DNA from: DATFVJ01 sp963820395
Lineage (GTDB): Bacteria > Actinomycetota > Actinomycetes > Streptosporangiales > Streptosporangiaceae
Reading direction: 5' to 3'
Assembly (NCBI GenBank): GCA_963820395.1
Contig: CAWGAE010000020.1
Location: forward strand, 186,001-250,000
DNA length: 64,000 nucleotides
Position numbers and translations under genes: made by a program. Shown piece after piece: positions 34,870 to 43,863 of this stretch (positions are counted from its first letter, which is position 1; the number at the start of each line of letters is the position of its first letter). Below the pieces are notes generated by a model, which did no database searches, was not told where the DNA came from, and saw nothing but the letters and a program-made list of their open reading frames with translations.

Positions 34870-35237
34870 ATGACAGCCTCGGCAGTGTATGGCTTCATCG
34901 GCGTGTTGCTCGGCTCTGCGACGACAGCGGTGCTGACTGTGTACCGGGAGCGGTTGCTCAGCACCCGCGAGCGCGAAGCACGTAAGCATCAACGCCAGCA
35001 AGATCGGGAGGATCCCGAAACACTTTTCAGCGCCAGAGCTTGCTAGCTTTGCAAGATGCAGTGTCCGATCTTGCCAAGGCCGTATTCAACGAGCAGGACC
35101 GCCCCGGCGCACCGTCTTGGCATCCGCGCCGGTGGCCCGGGTGACCACCGCGAGGGGAAGCAGCACCCTGATCGTGACGCCCAGTTCCGGTACATCAACG
35201 CTCAGGTGGTGGCCTTTACGGCCCGTCTGCGGCCGCG
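34870..35237 (+). pseudogene. Membrane protein of unknown function, truncated
   Basis: ATG 34870: MTASAVYGFIGVLLGSATTA, VLTVYRERLLSTREREARKH, a signal-anchor-like helix followed by a charged coiled coil. Shifted segments FQRQSLLALQDAVSDLAKAV and FNEQDR continue to about 35110, then YINAQVVAFTARLRPRCAV. It resembles single-span actinobacterial proteins of about 200 aa; at least two frameshifts. It runs into the start of the TIR-STAND gene. Confidence 0.5.
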
Positions 35238-38200
35238 ATGTGCCGTGACTTATCGCACGTGGACCGCACCGTATGTTCCATGTCTATGACCGCCTTAGTG
35301 CCGATAGTGGCCGCGACCATGGCGCCCGACACGTTATGGGCGGTGACCGTCGCCCTGGACGGGACAGTACGGACATGGGACAGCGGCGCGGCCTCGAGGG
35401 TGATTGGCCGGGCGATTGACATCGACGTCGGCCAGCCGGTGGCGGTGGCTCTCCGCGGTGGCCGCATCGTCAGGGTTCTTTGGGCGACGGAAGAAACGCT
35501 CAGGCTGTACGAACATGTGAAGGGTGCCCGGCCAAGGGACGATGTGTGCCCGGTACCAGCACCCGTCCGCGCCCTGGCCTTCTCGCCATCTGGCATCTTC
35601 GCCGTGCTGGCTTGCGATGACGGGACACTCCGGAGCCTGAATGTCGGAACATGGGAGTTCGGATGGACGCTGGCCACAGGCCCGCTGTCGGCCCGGGCTG
35701 TCGCGGTGGCGTCGGACAGGGGGCTTGTCGTCGCGGCGTTCATCGACGGCAGTATCCGCCGTTACGATCTCGAGGCGGGAACGTCAGACATCATCGGCAG
35801 CGGTCCCCCTGCCCATCTCATAACGATTACTCCCGACGGCAACGTCGTGGTGGCTGCGGCCGCTGGCGGCGTCCTGCTCCGCTGGAAGGCGCCTTTCGGC
35901 GCCCTACCTGACTCCCAGGTGCTCGGTACAGCCATCACTACGGCCGCCGTGGACGGCACTGGCGACAAGGTGCTGGTCGGCATGGACGACGGCAGCCAAT
36001 GGCTGCACCACCTTACCAGGGGTCCTGGGATCGAGTTCGCCGTCCCGCCCCCCCAGACCGAGATCGCCACACCCCCCTACCCGCCGTCCCCTCCGACCGG
36101 GGCTAGCCAACCACAACCGGCGCAGCCAGCCGGTCATCGCGACATCGTGGACACCGATGTGCGTTTCACCGTATACCGGCCGCAGCTCCTGTCACCAGGA
36201 GTCTGGGCTTCGCTGCTGGTATTCGCGCACAAGACCAGCCTGGTGGTAGAAACAGGCCGCGCACCGGTCGAACCTAATGAGGTGGTCGAGGCGATGGCCC
36301 GCGCTTATCTCGGCGACGCGGCAGGCCGCCCCACCGGTGAGGACGCTCGCAGCGGAGTCTTCCGGGGCGCGCGGCTGCGGATCGTCCCGGACTTGCCCGG
36401 GATCCAATGCAACCCAGCGGGCGCCGAATTCGAATGGTGGGAGCCGGTGCACGGGGTCGTTTTCCGGCTGCTCGCCGGGCCCGACCTTGTCGGGTCGGTC
36501 GTGCGCGGGGCGGTCCGTGTCTGGTGCGGTCCGCTGCTCCTGGGCGAGGTGTCCCTCGCGATCAGCATTGCTGCAAGCGGACCGGAGGCAGGATCTCCGC
36601 CGGTGGCCAAGTCGGCGCCGCGGTATCGCAAGATCTTCCCGTCGTACTCTCACAGCGACCGCGCCCTCGTGGAGGGCTTCGCGGATGCCGTCCACGCGCT
36701 TGGGGACCATTACCTCCAGGACGTGCTCGCCCTCCGTGCTGGCGAGCGCTGGCGAGCCCGCCTGCTAGAGCTCATCGAGGACGCCGACGTGTTTCAGTTG
36801 TTCTGGTCCACCAACTCCATGCGCTCGCAGTACTGCCGGGACGAATGGGAGCACGCGCTGTCACTGCGGCGGCCGTCGTTCGTGCGACCCCTGTACTGGG
36901 AGGAACCCCTGCCTGAAGACCCCGCGAAGGGACTGCCGCCAGTTGCCCTGCGGGAGCTCCACTTCGTAAAGGTCCAGCCTTACTCGCCAAGGCGCCCGCC
37001 ACCAACAGGTACCACCGCCCCGCCGGGGGCGCCACCGGGTGACGCCGCCGCGGGTGGTGCCCGGGTCGGGATGCACGGCGAAGCCCGCGATGCCAGCATG
37101 TTCACCCAGATCGGCACCCAGATCATCCAGCCGGCGCCCCCGGCGGCGCTGGCGGTGCGGTACTCGCTGCCGCCGGACACGGCCGCGTTCACCGGCCGGG
37201 ACGAGGAACTGCGCCTCATCACCGCGGTGACTGATACCGCCGCGGCCGGTGGCGTGGTGGCGATCCATGCGATGCCCGGGGTGGGGAAGACCGCCCTGGC
37301 CGTGCACGCCGCCCATCTGCTGCGGGGCCGGTTCCCGGACCGGCAGCTGTTCATCGACCTGCACGCGCACACCCCCGGGCAGCACCCGGCGCCGCCGACG
37401 GCGGCGTTAGCCGAATTGCTGACGGCGGTCGGGGTGGACGGCCGTTACCTGCCCGCGGATCTTGAGGAGCGGGCCGTGCTGTGGCGGGACCGGCTGGCCG
37501 GCCAGCGGGCCCTGCTCGTCCTGGACAACGCCGCCAGCAGCGACCAGGTCGCCCCGCTGCTGCCCGGGGGTGACGGCTGCCTGGTGCTGGTCACCAGCCG
37601 CCGGCACCTGGGGGACCTGCCCGGGGCGGTCGCCCCGGTGCTGCTGGAGGCGCTGCCGCCGGACCAGGCACAGCTGATGTTCGCCCGGCTGGCCCCCCGC
37701 GCCGCCACCGAGCCGGCCGCGGTGCCGGAGCTGGTCCGGCTGGCCGGGTACCTGCCGCTGGCGATCTGGCTGCTGGCCCGGGTGTACGCCAAGCACCCGT
37801 CCTGGACCCTGGCCGACCTGGCCCGCGAGACCACGGCCAGCCTGCTCACCCTGGCCGCGGAAAAAGCCAGTGTCGCCGCCGCGTTCGAGGTGTCTTACCG
37901 GGACCTGGCGCCTGGCCAGCAGCAGTTCTTCCGCCGCCTCGGCCTGCACCCGGGCACCACGATCGACGGCTACGCCGCCGCCGCCCTGGCCGGTATCGCG
38001 CTGCCGGAGGCCGCCCGGCAGCTGGACGCGCTGCACAGTGAGGGCCTGCTGACCGAGTCCGGCTACCGCCGGTATGGCATGCACGACCTGATCCGCCGCT
38101 ACATCCAGGACCGCGCCGCCACTGACCCCGCCACCGGCCGCGGCCAGGCGCTGCAGCACCTGCTCGACTACTACCAGCACACCGCCGCCGCCGCCGAGGC

Positions 38201-39086
38201 CCGGCTGGCCCGCCAGCCCCGGACCCGGCCCGCCCCGGCCGCCCTTATCTCACCGCCGGCCGCGGGCCCCGACCTGCCTGACCTCACGCGGGCGCTGTCG
38301 TGGGCCCGGGCCGAACGCGCCAACCTGCTCGCCTGCCTCGACCACGCCACCCGCGCCGGCCAGCACGCCCGGGTCGTCGCCCTGACCGCCGCTCTGGCCC
38401 CTCTGCTGCGACAGGACGGCCCCTGGACCGACGCCATCACCCGCCACACCACCGCCGTACAGGCCGCCCGGCACCTCGGCGACCAGCCGGGTCAGGCCAG
38501 CGCCCTCTACGACCTGGGGGTCGTGCGGTATCTGACCGGGGACTATCGGGGCGCGGCCGAGGCGCTGGAGGCGGCGCTGGGCATCTACCGCGACCTCGAC
38601 ACCCGGCTGGGCGAGGCCAACGCCCTCAACGAGCTAGGGGTCGTGCGGTATCTGACCGGGGACTATCGGGGCGCGGCCGGGGCGCTGGAGGCGGCGCTGG
38701 GCATCTACCGCGACCTCGACGCCCGGCTGGGTCAGGCCGACGCCCTCACCAACCTGGGGATCGTGCGGCGGCAGACCGGGGACTATCGGGGCGCGGCCGG
38801 GGCCCTGGAGGCAGCGCTACCGCGACCTCGGCGACCGGTGGGGCGAGGCCAACGCTCTCAGCGAGCTGGGGGTCGTGCGGCGGCGGACCGGGGACTATCG
38901 GGGCGCGGCCGGGGCGCTGGAGGCGGCGCTGGGCATCTACCGCGACCTCGGCGACCGGCTGAACGAGGCCACTGCCCTCAACTACCTGGGGGTGGTGCGG
39001 CGGTTGACCGGGGACTACCCGGGCGCGGCCGGGGCGCTGGAGGCGGCGCTGGGCATCTACCGCGACCTCGGCGAGCGGGGGGGTGA
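35238..39086 (+). CDS. TIR-STAND protein: WD40-like propeller, TIR, NB-ARC ATPase, TPR (3' truncated)
   Basis: A protein of 1282 aa. Domains in order: residues 15-275, WD-like repeats (ALDGTVRTWDSG, FIDGSIRRYDLEAG); 275-300, Pro-rich linker; 300-440, an extra domain (DVRFTVYRPQLLSPGVWASL). Residues 455-585 are a TIR domain (RKIFPSYSHSDRALVEGFAD, SQYCRDEWEHALSL, the likely catalytic Glu in CRDEWE). Residues 645-960 are NB-ARC/STAND with Walker A MPGVGKTA (near 679), Walker B LLVLDNAA, VLVTSRR and YLPLAIWLL. TPR repeats follow from residue 1085. TIR enzymes of this kind degrade NAD when their STAND sensor is triggered, by analogy with bacterial NLR/Avs immunity. Codons 1194 on are out of frame (8-bp deletion near 38817) and end at 39086. 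The start codon is uncertain; 35280 and 35286 are alternatives. Confidence 0.85.
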   Translation: MCRDLSHVDRTVCSMSMTALVPIVAATMAPDTLWAVTVALDGTVRTWDSGAASRVIGRAIDIDVGQPVAVALRGGRIVRVLWATEETLRLYEHVKGARPRDDVCPVPAPVRALAFSPSGIFAVLACDDGTLRSLNVGTWEFGWTLATGPLSARAVAVASDRGLVVAAFIDGSIRRYDLEAGTSDIIGSGPPAHLITITPDGNVVVAAAAGGVLLRWKAPFGALPDSQVLGTAITTAAVDGTGDKVLVGMDDGSQWLHHLTRGPGIEFAVPPPQTEIATPPYPPSPPTGASQPQPAQPAGHRDIVDTDVRFTVYRPQLLSPGVWASLLVFAHKTSLVVETGRAPVEPNEVVEAMARAYLGDAAGRPTGEDARSGVFRGARLRIVPDLPGIQCNPAGAEFEWWEPVHGVVFRLLAGPDLVGSVVRGAVRVWCGPLLLGEVSLAISIAASGPEAGSPPVAKSAPRYRKIFPSYSHSDRALVEGFADAVHALGDHYLQDVLALRAGERWRARLLELIEDADVFQLFWSTNSMRSQYCRDEWEHALSLRRPSFVRPLYWEEPLPEDPAKGLPPVALRELHFVKVQPYSPRRPPPTGTTAPPGAPPGDAAAGGARVGMHGEARDASMFTQIGTQIIQPAPPAALAVRYSLPPDTAAFTGRDEELRLITAVTDTAAAGGVVAIHAMPGVGKTALAVHAAHLLRGRFPDRQLFIDLHAHTPGQHPAPPTAALAELLTAVGVDGRYLPADLEERAVLWRDRLAGQRALLVLDNAASSDQVAPLLPGGDGCLVLVTSRRHLGDLPGAVAPVLLEALPPDQAQLMFARLAPRAATEPAAVPELVRLAGYLPLAIWLLARVYAKHPSWTLADLARETTASLLTLAAEKASVAAAFEVSYRDLAPGQQQFFRRLGLHPGTTIDGYAAAALAGIALPEAARQLDALHSEGLLTESGYRRYGMHDLIRRYIQDRAATDPATGRGQALQHLLDYYQHTAAAAEARLARQPRTRPAPAALISPPAAGPDLPDLTRALSWARAERANLLACLDHATRAGQHARVVALTAALAPLLRQDGPWTDAITRHTTAVQAARHLGDQPGQASALYDLGVVRYLTGDYRGAAEALEAALGIYRDLDTRLGEANALNELGVVRYLTGDYRGAAGALEAALGIYRDLDARLGQADALTNLGIVRRQTGDYRGAAGALEAALPRPRRPVGRGQRSQRAGGRAAADRGLSGRGRGAGGGAGHLPRPRRPAERGHCPQLPGGGAAVDRGLPGRGRGAGGGAGHLPRPRRAGG

Positions 39087-39102
39087 GGTTGAGGCGCTCA
39101 AC
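38511..39102 (+). repeat. Five tandem 120-bp TPR-coding repeats
   Basis: Near-identical units begin at 38511, 38631, 38751, 38863 and 38983. Spacing is 120, 120, 112 and 120: the third unit lacks 8 bases (GGGCATCT-type loss after GCAGCGCT), shifting the frame. A more divergent unit follows at 39103. DNA-level identity implies recent expansion by slippage or unequal crossover. Confidence 0.9.
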
Positions 39103-39390
39103 GAGGTGGGGACGCTGCACCGGGTCCGCGGCGACGTGGACCGGGCCGGGGCGTGTCACCGGCAGGCCCTGGACCTGGCCCGTGAGATCGGCAGCTCCTG
39201 GGATGAGGCCCATGCGCTGGTCGGCCTGGGCCGCTGCGCCCTGGCCGCTGGCCACACCGCCGACGCGGAGGCCGGCCTGCGGCAGGCGCAGGAGATCTTC
39301 CAGCGGATCGGTGCGGCCGAGGCCGTCGGCGTGGCCGCCGAACTCGATGCCCTCACCGAGGCGGGACATGACGCTCTGGGTTCACAATGA
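38820..39390 (+). pseudogene. Detached TPR tail of the TIR-STAND gene
   Basis: In the frame continuing the TPR pattern before the 8-bp deletion: RRRTGDYRGAAGALEAALGI, YRDLGDRLNEATALNYLGVV, then GTLHRVRGDVDRAGACHRQA, GIGRCALAAGHTADAEAGLR-type repeats and AELDALTEAGHDALGSQ to TGA. This is the original end, about 190 residues, showing that the ancestral protein ended near 39390. Confidence 0.85.
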
Positions 39391-40532
39391 ATGGCGGGCA
39401 ACACCTCGCCCGCCGCCACGTCTTCGATCAGGTCACGCAACAGCACGTGGGGAGATTTGTGCGCCCTGGCTTGTCCACGGCCGACTTCGGCAGCCGTTCG
39501 TCTGCGGCAAGCTGCGCCAGGGTCCGCCCGTTCTGGCGGTTGAGTACCGCTGGCATGGCCCGTTGGCTGTTGCTGCCTGGCCCTGTGTACCCGCGGTGCG
39601 CGGGTGACCAGCAGAGCTGGCCGTTGCCGGTCGCGGTGAAGGGCTTACGGCAGAGGGCGCAGGAGCCATATCGAGCACAGGCGGCGCTGGCGCTCGCCGC
39701 GTAGGCTGCTGGTCGCCGCCGGGTGCGGAGTGGCGGCCGTCATCACCGTGGTTGTCCTGATCTGGTTACTGCGCCCTGGCCCGGCGCCGCTGAGCGCGGC
39801 GACGGCCGTCGCTGCGGGCAGCGCCGCGGCGGCGCAGAGCGGCGCCGCCTTGTCTCTCTTATGGCTCTATTCGGCAATACATCTGGCATCGGATCACCTG
39901 ATCCGTAGACTGTGTCACGCGCACCCGCTACCTGCTCATTCCGCCGCTGACCTGTCGAAATACTGCTCAACGATGCGCACTGGGCGGCAGCGTTGAGCGT
40001 CCTTGTGCGGCCAAAAAGCGGCCAGGGCAGCCAGGTGCGCACCCCTGACGGATCGTTCGTCGACCGTCAAGACGTAGTTGACAGCAGGGCTCAAGGTTCC
40101 GGAGGCTGTAGGCCGCCCGTGCCGCCAAGTGCGCTTATTACCAAGCAATACGGTGTCTGGTCCGCGTCTGGCCCGCAGCCCGGTGACCCCCTGCGTGCAA
40201 AGGTAGTGGCTGCCCTCGCCTGACATGCGGCAGCCCAGGTCACGTGCGTTTCCGGGTACCCCGTGAGAGACCGCTAATGACCGCCGGTCGCTGTCCTATC
40301 GGGCACGCCACGGGCACGTGCCCATGCGCGCGGCTCCCGTGACTGACCCTTGATCTAGTACGGCTCAACTTGGCAACGGATCACTCTTGCCACGTGCCGG
40401 TTGTTGGCCTGAGCGTGGTCCGGTTGGGGCACGGCTGAGGCGGTAGATGTGCTATATCCTTATTGGGGCGTACTTCGAAGCGATAGCCTACTTGGTCAGT
40501 GCCTGGCCCGCGTGTAGCGAAAGAGGTACCTG
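39391..40532. other. Long stretch without an intact gene
   Basis: About 1.1 kb. At 39690-39850 a frame codes a single hydrophobic helix (AAVITVVVLIWLLRPGPAPL, then SAATAVAAGSAAAAQSGAAL), reminiscent of the N-terminal anchor of NACHT/STAND proteins, cut by the dispersed repeat at 39842. The right part, before the 40533 gene, is less GC-rich and should hold its promoter. Confidence 0.45.
39842..39905. repeat. Dispersed repeat, copy 2 (copy 1 at 31370-31434)
   Basis: Starts GCGCCGCCTTG and contains 35 bases identical to copy 1 (39861-39895), ending in CGGATCACCTGATCCG. The same orientation and the same edges in both places suggest a transposon terminus or a short mobile unit. It truncates a membrane-anchor frame here. 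Confidence 0.75.
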
Positions 40533-41096
40533 ATGTATAACAATGATCCCGTTAAGGTGCAGAGACATCAACAGCACCACGAGACGCTCGTGGCAACTCT
40601 TCGTTTCTTCACCTCGATGATGGAAAATCCAGACAGTGTGATGATGGCGGCCTACGTACTGAACTCGGCCGTTGACCTGCTTGGGCGAATAGTGCTGCCG
40701 TTCGTTGACCAGTTCGAACAAGTAACGCAGCCGGTCGCCGACCGGCTTGAAGAAGCAGTGCGGCGGCGGTTCAGCGGCCCGCGCACGACGGCAGGCGGCC
40801 CTGGGGGTCCGACCCGGCGACCGTCCTCAGGTTCCGGCCCGCGCACGACGGCAGGCGGCCCTGGGGGTCCGACCCGGCGACCGTCCTCAGGTTCCGGCCC
40901 GCGCACGACTGAAGCACGCAACAATCCGAAGAAGACGCCAGCATCAAGCTCTGCGAAAACACAAGGTGGTATGGAGCACGGCGTCAAGGTAAAAAATTAT
41001 GGTAATGGCACCTATCGGACCGCCTCCCCACCAGCAGGAGACCTTGGCGTCAGCGTGATTTTTTATTCTGACGGAACTTACGGCTCCGCAGCCTGA
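40533..41096 (+). CDS. Small protein with internal 20-residue repeats, unknown
   Basis: A protein of 187 aa. N-terminal helix-rich part (MYNNDPVKVQRHQQHHETLV, MMENPDSVMMAAYVLNSAVD, LLGRIVLPFVDQFEQVTQPV). Two copies of a Gly/Pro/Arg/Thr repeat (SGPRTTAGGPGGPTRRPSSG) and a partial third form a flexible linker. A C-terminal beta-rich end contains GVKVKNYGNGTYRT and VSVIFYSDGTYGSAA, two similar Y-x-(D/N)-G-T-Y motifs. AAGAGG precedes the ATG at a good distance. Lower GC outside the repeats. It lies between the two STAND genes. Unrecognised; an accessory or substrate role is speculation. Confidence 0.65.
   Translation: MYNNDPVKVQRHQQHHETLVATLRFFTSMMENPDSVMMAAYVLNSAVDLLGRIVLPFVDQFEQVTQPVADRLEEAVRRRFSGPRTTAGGPGGPTRRPSSGSGPRTTAGGPGGPTRRPSSGSGPRTTEARNNPKKTPASSSAKTQGGMEHGVKVKNYGNGTYRTASPPAGDLGVSVIFYSDGTYGSAA
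40776..40911 (+). repeat. 60-bp direct repeat, about 2.3 copies
   Basis: Units at 40776-40835 and 40836-40895 are identical over their length, followed by 16 bases of a third. They code the 20-residue repeat of the 40533 protein; copy number could vary between isolates. Confidence 0.9.
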
Positions 41097-41686
41097 GCTA
41101 ATCCAGCAACTCCATTTCCGCTGTTCGATGCGGTGAATCCGAGCTAAGTGCTACCAGCGACGGTGAACCGGCCCGGGGAACCAGCGCAGCATCCATTAGT
41201 TAGGAACGGGAGATTATTCCTTCATAGCGTCAAGATGAAGCCTCGGATGAGTAGCAGAGAGGCCTCAGCGCGTTAGCGCAGGTTACTCTGCGTGTCGCCG
41301 GAGCCCCACTCGCAACGGGACACCAGTCCGCAGCGCGCATGCGATGAACTAACGCTGCGGCGTTAGGTGGAGAGACCTCGCTGAGGGTGCGTCCTCCTGA
41401 TAGGTGCCGGTCTCTTGCGCGGCGACACGATACCCGGCGCGAGGAGGACGGCCCGGCCGCTCTTGCAGGCGCGGTCACCCAAGGGTGGGTGACGGCGGGG
41501 ACTGCCAGGCGGCGGGTGCCGGGTAACGGCGGTAGCGGCAGCGGCCCGCGCCGGTGCGCCGCCGCGCTAAGGCAGCGGGCCAAGCTGCCGCCCCACAGTG
41601 GCGAGACTCCCCGCTAGCCCGGCCGTGAACGGCGTGGCACCCCTCGACTCGTTCACGTACTCCCCTGGTGATCCACGCGCCCCTAC
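41097..41686. other. No gene recognised
   Basis: About 590 bp downstream of the repeat-bearing protein gene. No frame with motif support; no clear terminator hairpin identified. Confidence 0.4.
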
Positions 41687-41940
41687 TCAGAGCCCGCCCA
41701 GCTGCCACGCGGTGGTGATCATCTGCTGGTAATGGCGGCTACAGGTCAGGCGGTGGATGTCGGCGATGCTGCGGATCGGCCGGGCGGGCAAGCCGGGCGC
41801 GTCGAGGATCTTGGTGGCGTATTTGCCGATGTAGTTTGCGACGGCCTGGGCGGTGAGAGGCCCGTCGGGTCCGTGGTAGATGGGCCGGGTGTCGGTCTGG
41901 GTGTCGAAGCGCAGCAGCATTGTGCCGCAGTCGCCGCCGC
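41687..41940 (-). pseudogene. RepSA-like replication initiator, C-terminal fragment
   Basis: Leftward MLLRFDTQTDTRPIYHGPDG, then AQAVANYIGKYATKILDAPG and DIHRLTCSRHYQQMITTAWQ. The AxYVAKYATK and HR-LxxTCW patterns match the rolling-circle Rep of pSAM2-type actinobacterial elements. N-terminal HUH part missing here; a Rep N-terminal piece occurs separately at 63.2-63.5 kb. Confidence 0.6.
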
Positions 41941-42009
41941 GGTCGGCCGCGACGTAGGTATTCGGCCACCTTCACATACCGGATCCGCGCGTCGGCGCGG
42001 CCAGGTGGT

Positions 42010-42318
42010 GAACATGGCGGCCTGGCCTTCGGCCCGCCGAAGTCCGATGCGGGCACGCGCACAGTCGTATTCCCTGACCTGATCACGCCCGCCCTGCGGT
42101 GGCACCTGTCGTGCTTCGCCCAACCGGGAGAGGCAGGTCTCATTTTCGTTGGTCCCACCGGCGCGCGGCTGCGTCGCGGCAACTTCCGGCGTCGTGTTTG
42201 GCTTCCGGCGCTCAGCGCGGCCGGGTTGCCAGTGGTCCATTTTCATGATCTTCGGCACACCGGCAACAACCTCACGGCGAACGCGGGAGCGAGCCTTCGT
42301 GAGCTGATGAACCCGCAT
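42010..42318 (+). pseudogene. Tyrosine integrase, C-terminal fragment
   Basis: GPPKSDAGTRTVVFPDLITP, ALRWHLSCFAQPGEAGLIFV, VHFHDLRHTGNNLTANAGAS, LRELM. The H-x-x-R box (HDLRH) is present but the fragment stops before the active Tyr. It overlaps nothing functional and faces away from the Rep fragment beside it. Confidence 0.7.
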
Positions 42319-42519
42319 GGGTCATGGTCTGGATGTCGGCGTGCCCGCTGCGTGCCCGATCGCTTCGACTTGGCATCGCTGCTCGCGCGCTGATCCGACC
42401 TCTGCAGTTCGTTCCGAGCGAGCCTGCCCAGGGCGTCCGCGATCTCGCGTTGCCGCTCGTCCGTCGAGTGAAGGTAGACTATTGCGGCGCCAGTGCTGCT
42501 TCAGGGCATAGACGGCGGC

Positions 42520-42850
42520 CAGCAGCAGGTCCGGGGCGGTGGACTGGACCGGGTAGTTGGCGTTGGCGTACGGCCGGGCCGGGTCGGCAGGGATGCGCCG
42601 CCCGCTCGCTGGTTGAGGCGGTTGTGCGCGGTCAGCTCGGCCCGCTGGGCGACTAGGGTCTCGCGCTCGTCGTCGAGGCGTCGGCGGCGGGACTCGAGCT
42701 CGGCGGCCCGGCGGGCAAGGTCGGCGGCCTCGATCACCCCGGCCTGGTAGAGGTCGGCCAGACGACGACGCTCGGCCTGCGCAGCCTCGGCACGGCGGTC
42801 CAGACGGGCCAGTTGGGTGGCGAGCAGCTCGTCGTCGGGGACCGGGCCCG
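42520..42850 (-). pseudogene. Serine recombinase coiled-coil fragment
   Basis: Leftward DDELLATQLARLDRRAEAAQ, AERRRLADLYQAGVIEAADL, ARRAAELESRRRRLDDERET, LVAQRAELTAHNRLNQRAGG is the C-terminal coiled coil of a large serine recombinase. Catalytic and zinc-ribbon parts absent. Confidence 0.55.
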
Positions 42851-43000
42851 CTGCGCCTCGATGAGATCCACCTTCGCCTGCCCGGCGTCGCTGCGGCACT
42901 GGAACGCGTACTGCCATTCCAGCCGCAGCTGTGGGCTGAGCGCCTGCAGGCTGATGCGGTCGCGGCCGAGCCGGGCCTCGTCGCCGTAGCCGTCGGCGAA
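42850..43000 (-). pseudogene. Probable tyrosine recombinase N-terminal fragment
   Basis: Leftward peptide DRISLQALSPQLRLEWQYAF, QCRSDAGQAKVD recalls the start of actinobacterial site-specific integrases (SLxxLxPQxKLExQYALQCR). Only about 40 residues remain between two other fragments. Confidence 0.4.
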
Positions 43001-43059
43001 CTCTGCCGGGTCCGGCCGTCGGTGCCAGGACCACGAGGCGGGCCGGTCTCGGCGTGCAC

Positions 43060-43310
43060 CCGCCGGTTGGCGACCTGCCCGGCCTGCGCGGCGAACAGGT
43101 CGTTGAGCGCATCGAGGGACTCGATGCCGTGATGGGTGGCTTCGGCCAGGAACGCCTCGCGGATATAGCGGTTCAGCCTCTCCTGTTTCCCCCGCCCTTC
43201 CGGTGAGCAGGGCTTACTGTGCACCAGGCGGATGCCGAGCACCCCGCAGGTGCGGGCTAGCCACGCATTGGAGAAAAGGCCCGCCATTATCGACGTTGTG
43301 CCGACATCCA
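43060..43310 (-). pseudogene. DDE transposase/integrase fragment
   Basis: Leftward FSNAWLARTCGVLGIRLVHS, KPCSPEGRGKQERLNRYIRE, AFLAEATHHGIESLDALNDL, QAGQVANRRVHAETG is the C-terminal half of a DDE (rve-type) integrase; the E of the triad is in GRGKQERLNR. The rest is lost. Confidence 0.6.
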
Positions 43311-43863
43311 ATCCGGGGTCGTGATCGGGCGTCCGCGACAGATGGTGACAGTGCCGTTTTGTCTGTTTCGCTGCTGTCGCAGGCGGGTTATCTGAGGTGC
43401 GTCTTCGACGGTGGATCACGTCCGCTCGCGTGGGCCGGTGGCTGCTCGCCCATCGAGGCCAGCATTATCCGGGCCTGCACTCGCCCACGATGCCGCAGGT
43501 CCTACGCGCCTCCTCGTCGCTGCTTCTGTCACGGACGCGTCCGCAACGGGCCGACCTGCGACGACGCCAAGATCCCGACCCTGTACCGCAGATAAGAATT
43601 CGGCACAACGTCGATTATGCCGACCCGCGGATTATGCCGAATCCGGCGCGAAGAGCGTGCTCACCGGCGGTGAGCGTGCGGAAAGTGCCGGCATAATTTA
43701 GAGGGCTTCCAGGGAAAGCGAGGAGAACAGGAAGCGGCGCGGCAGTAGGTGCGTATCTCCCCGGATGCGCGGGGTTTGCCATGATGATGGTGTCAGCGAG
43801 GTGGGGGCTGGCGGCTGGGTGGCCGATTGGCCAGATTGCGGCCGGGGCTGGAGGAGCGGGGCT
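43311..43863. other. No gene recognised
   Basis: About 550 bp of debris before the second STAND gene. The right end should contain its promoter. Confidence 0.4.
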
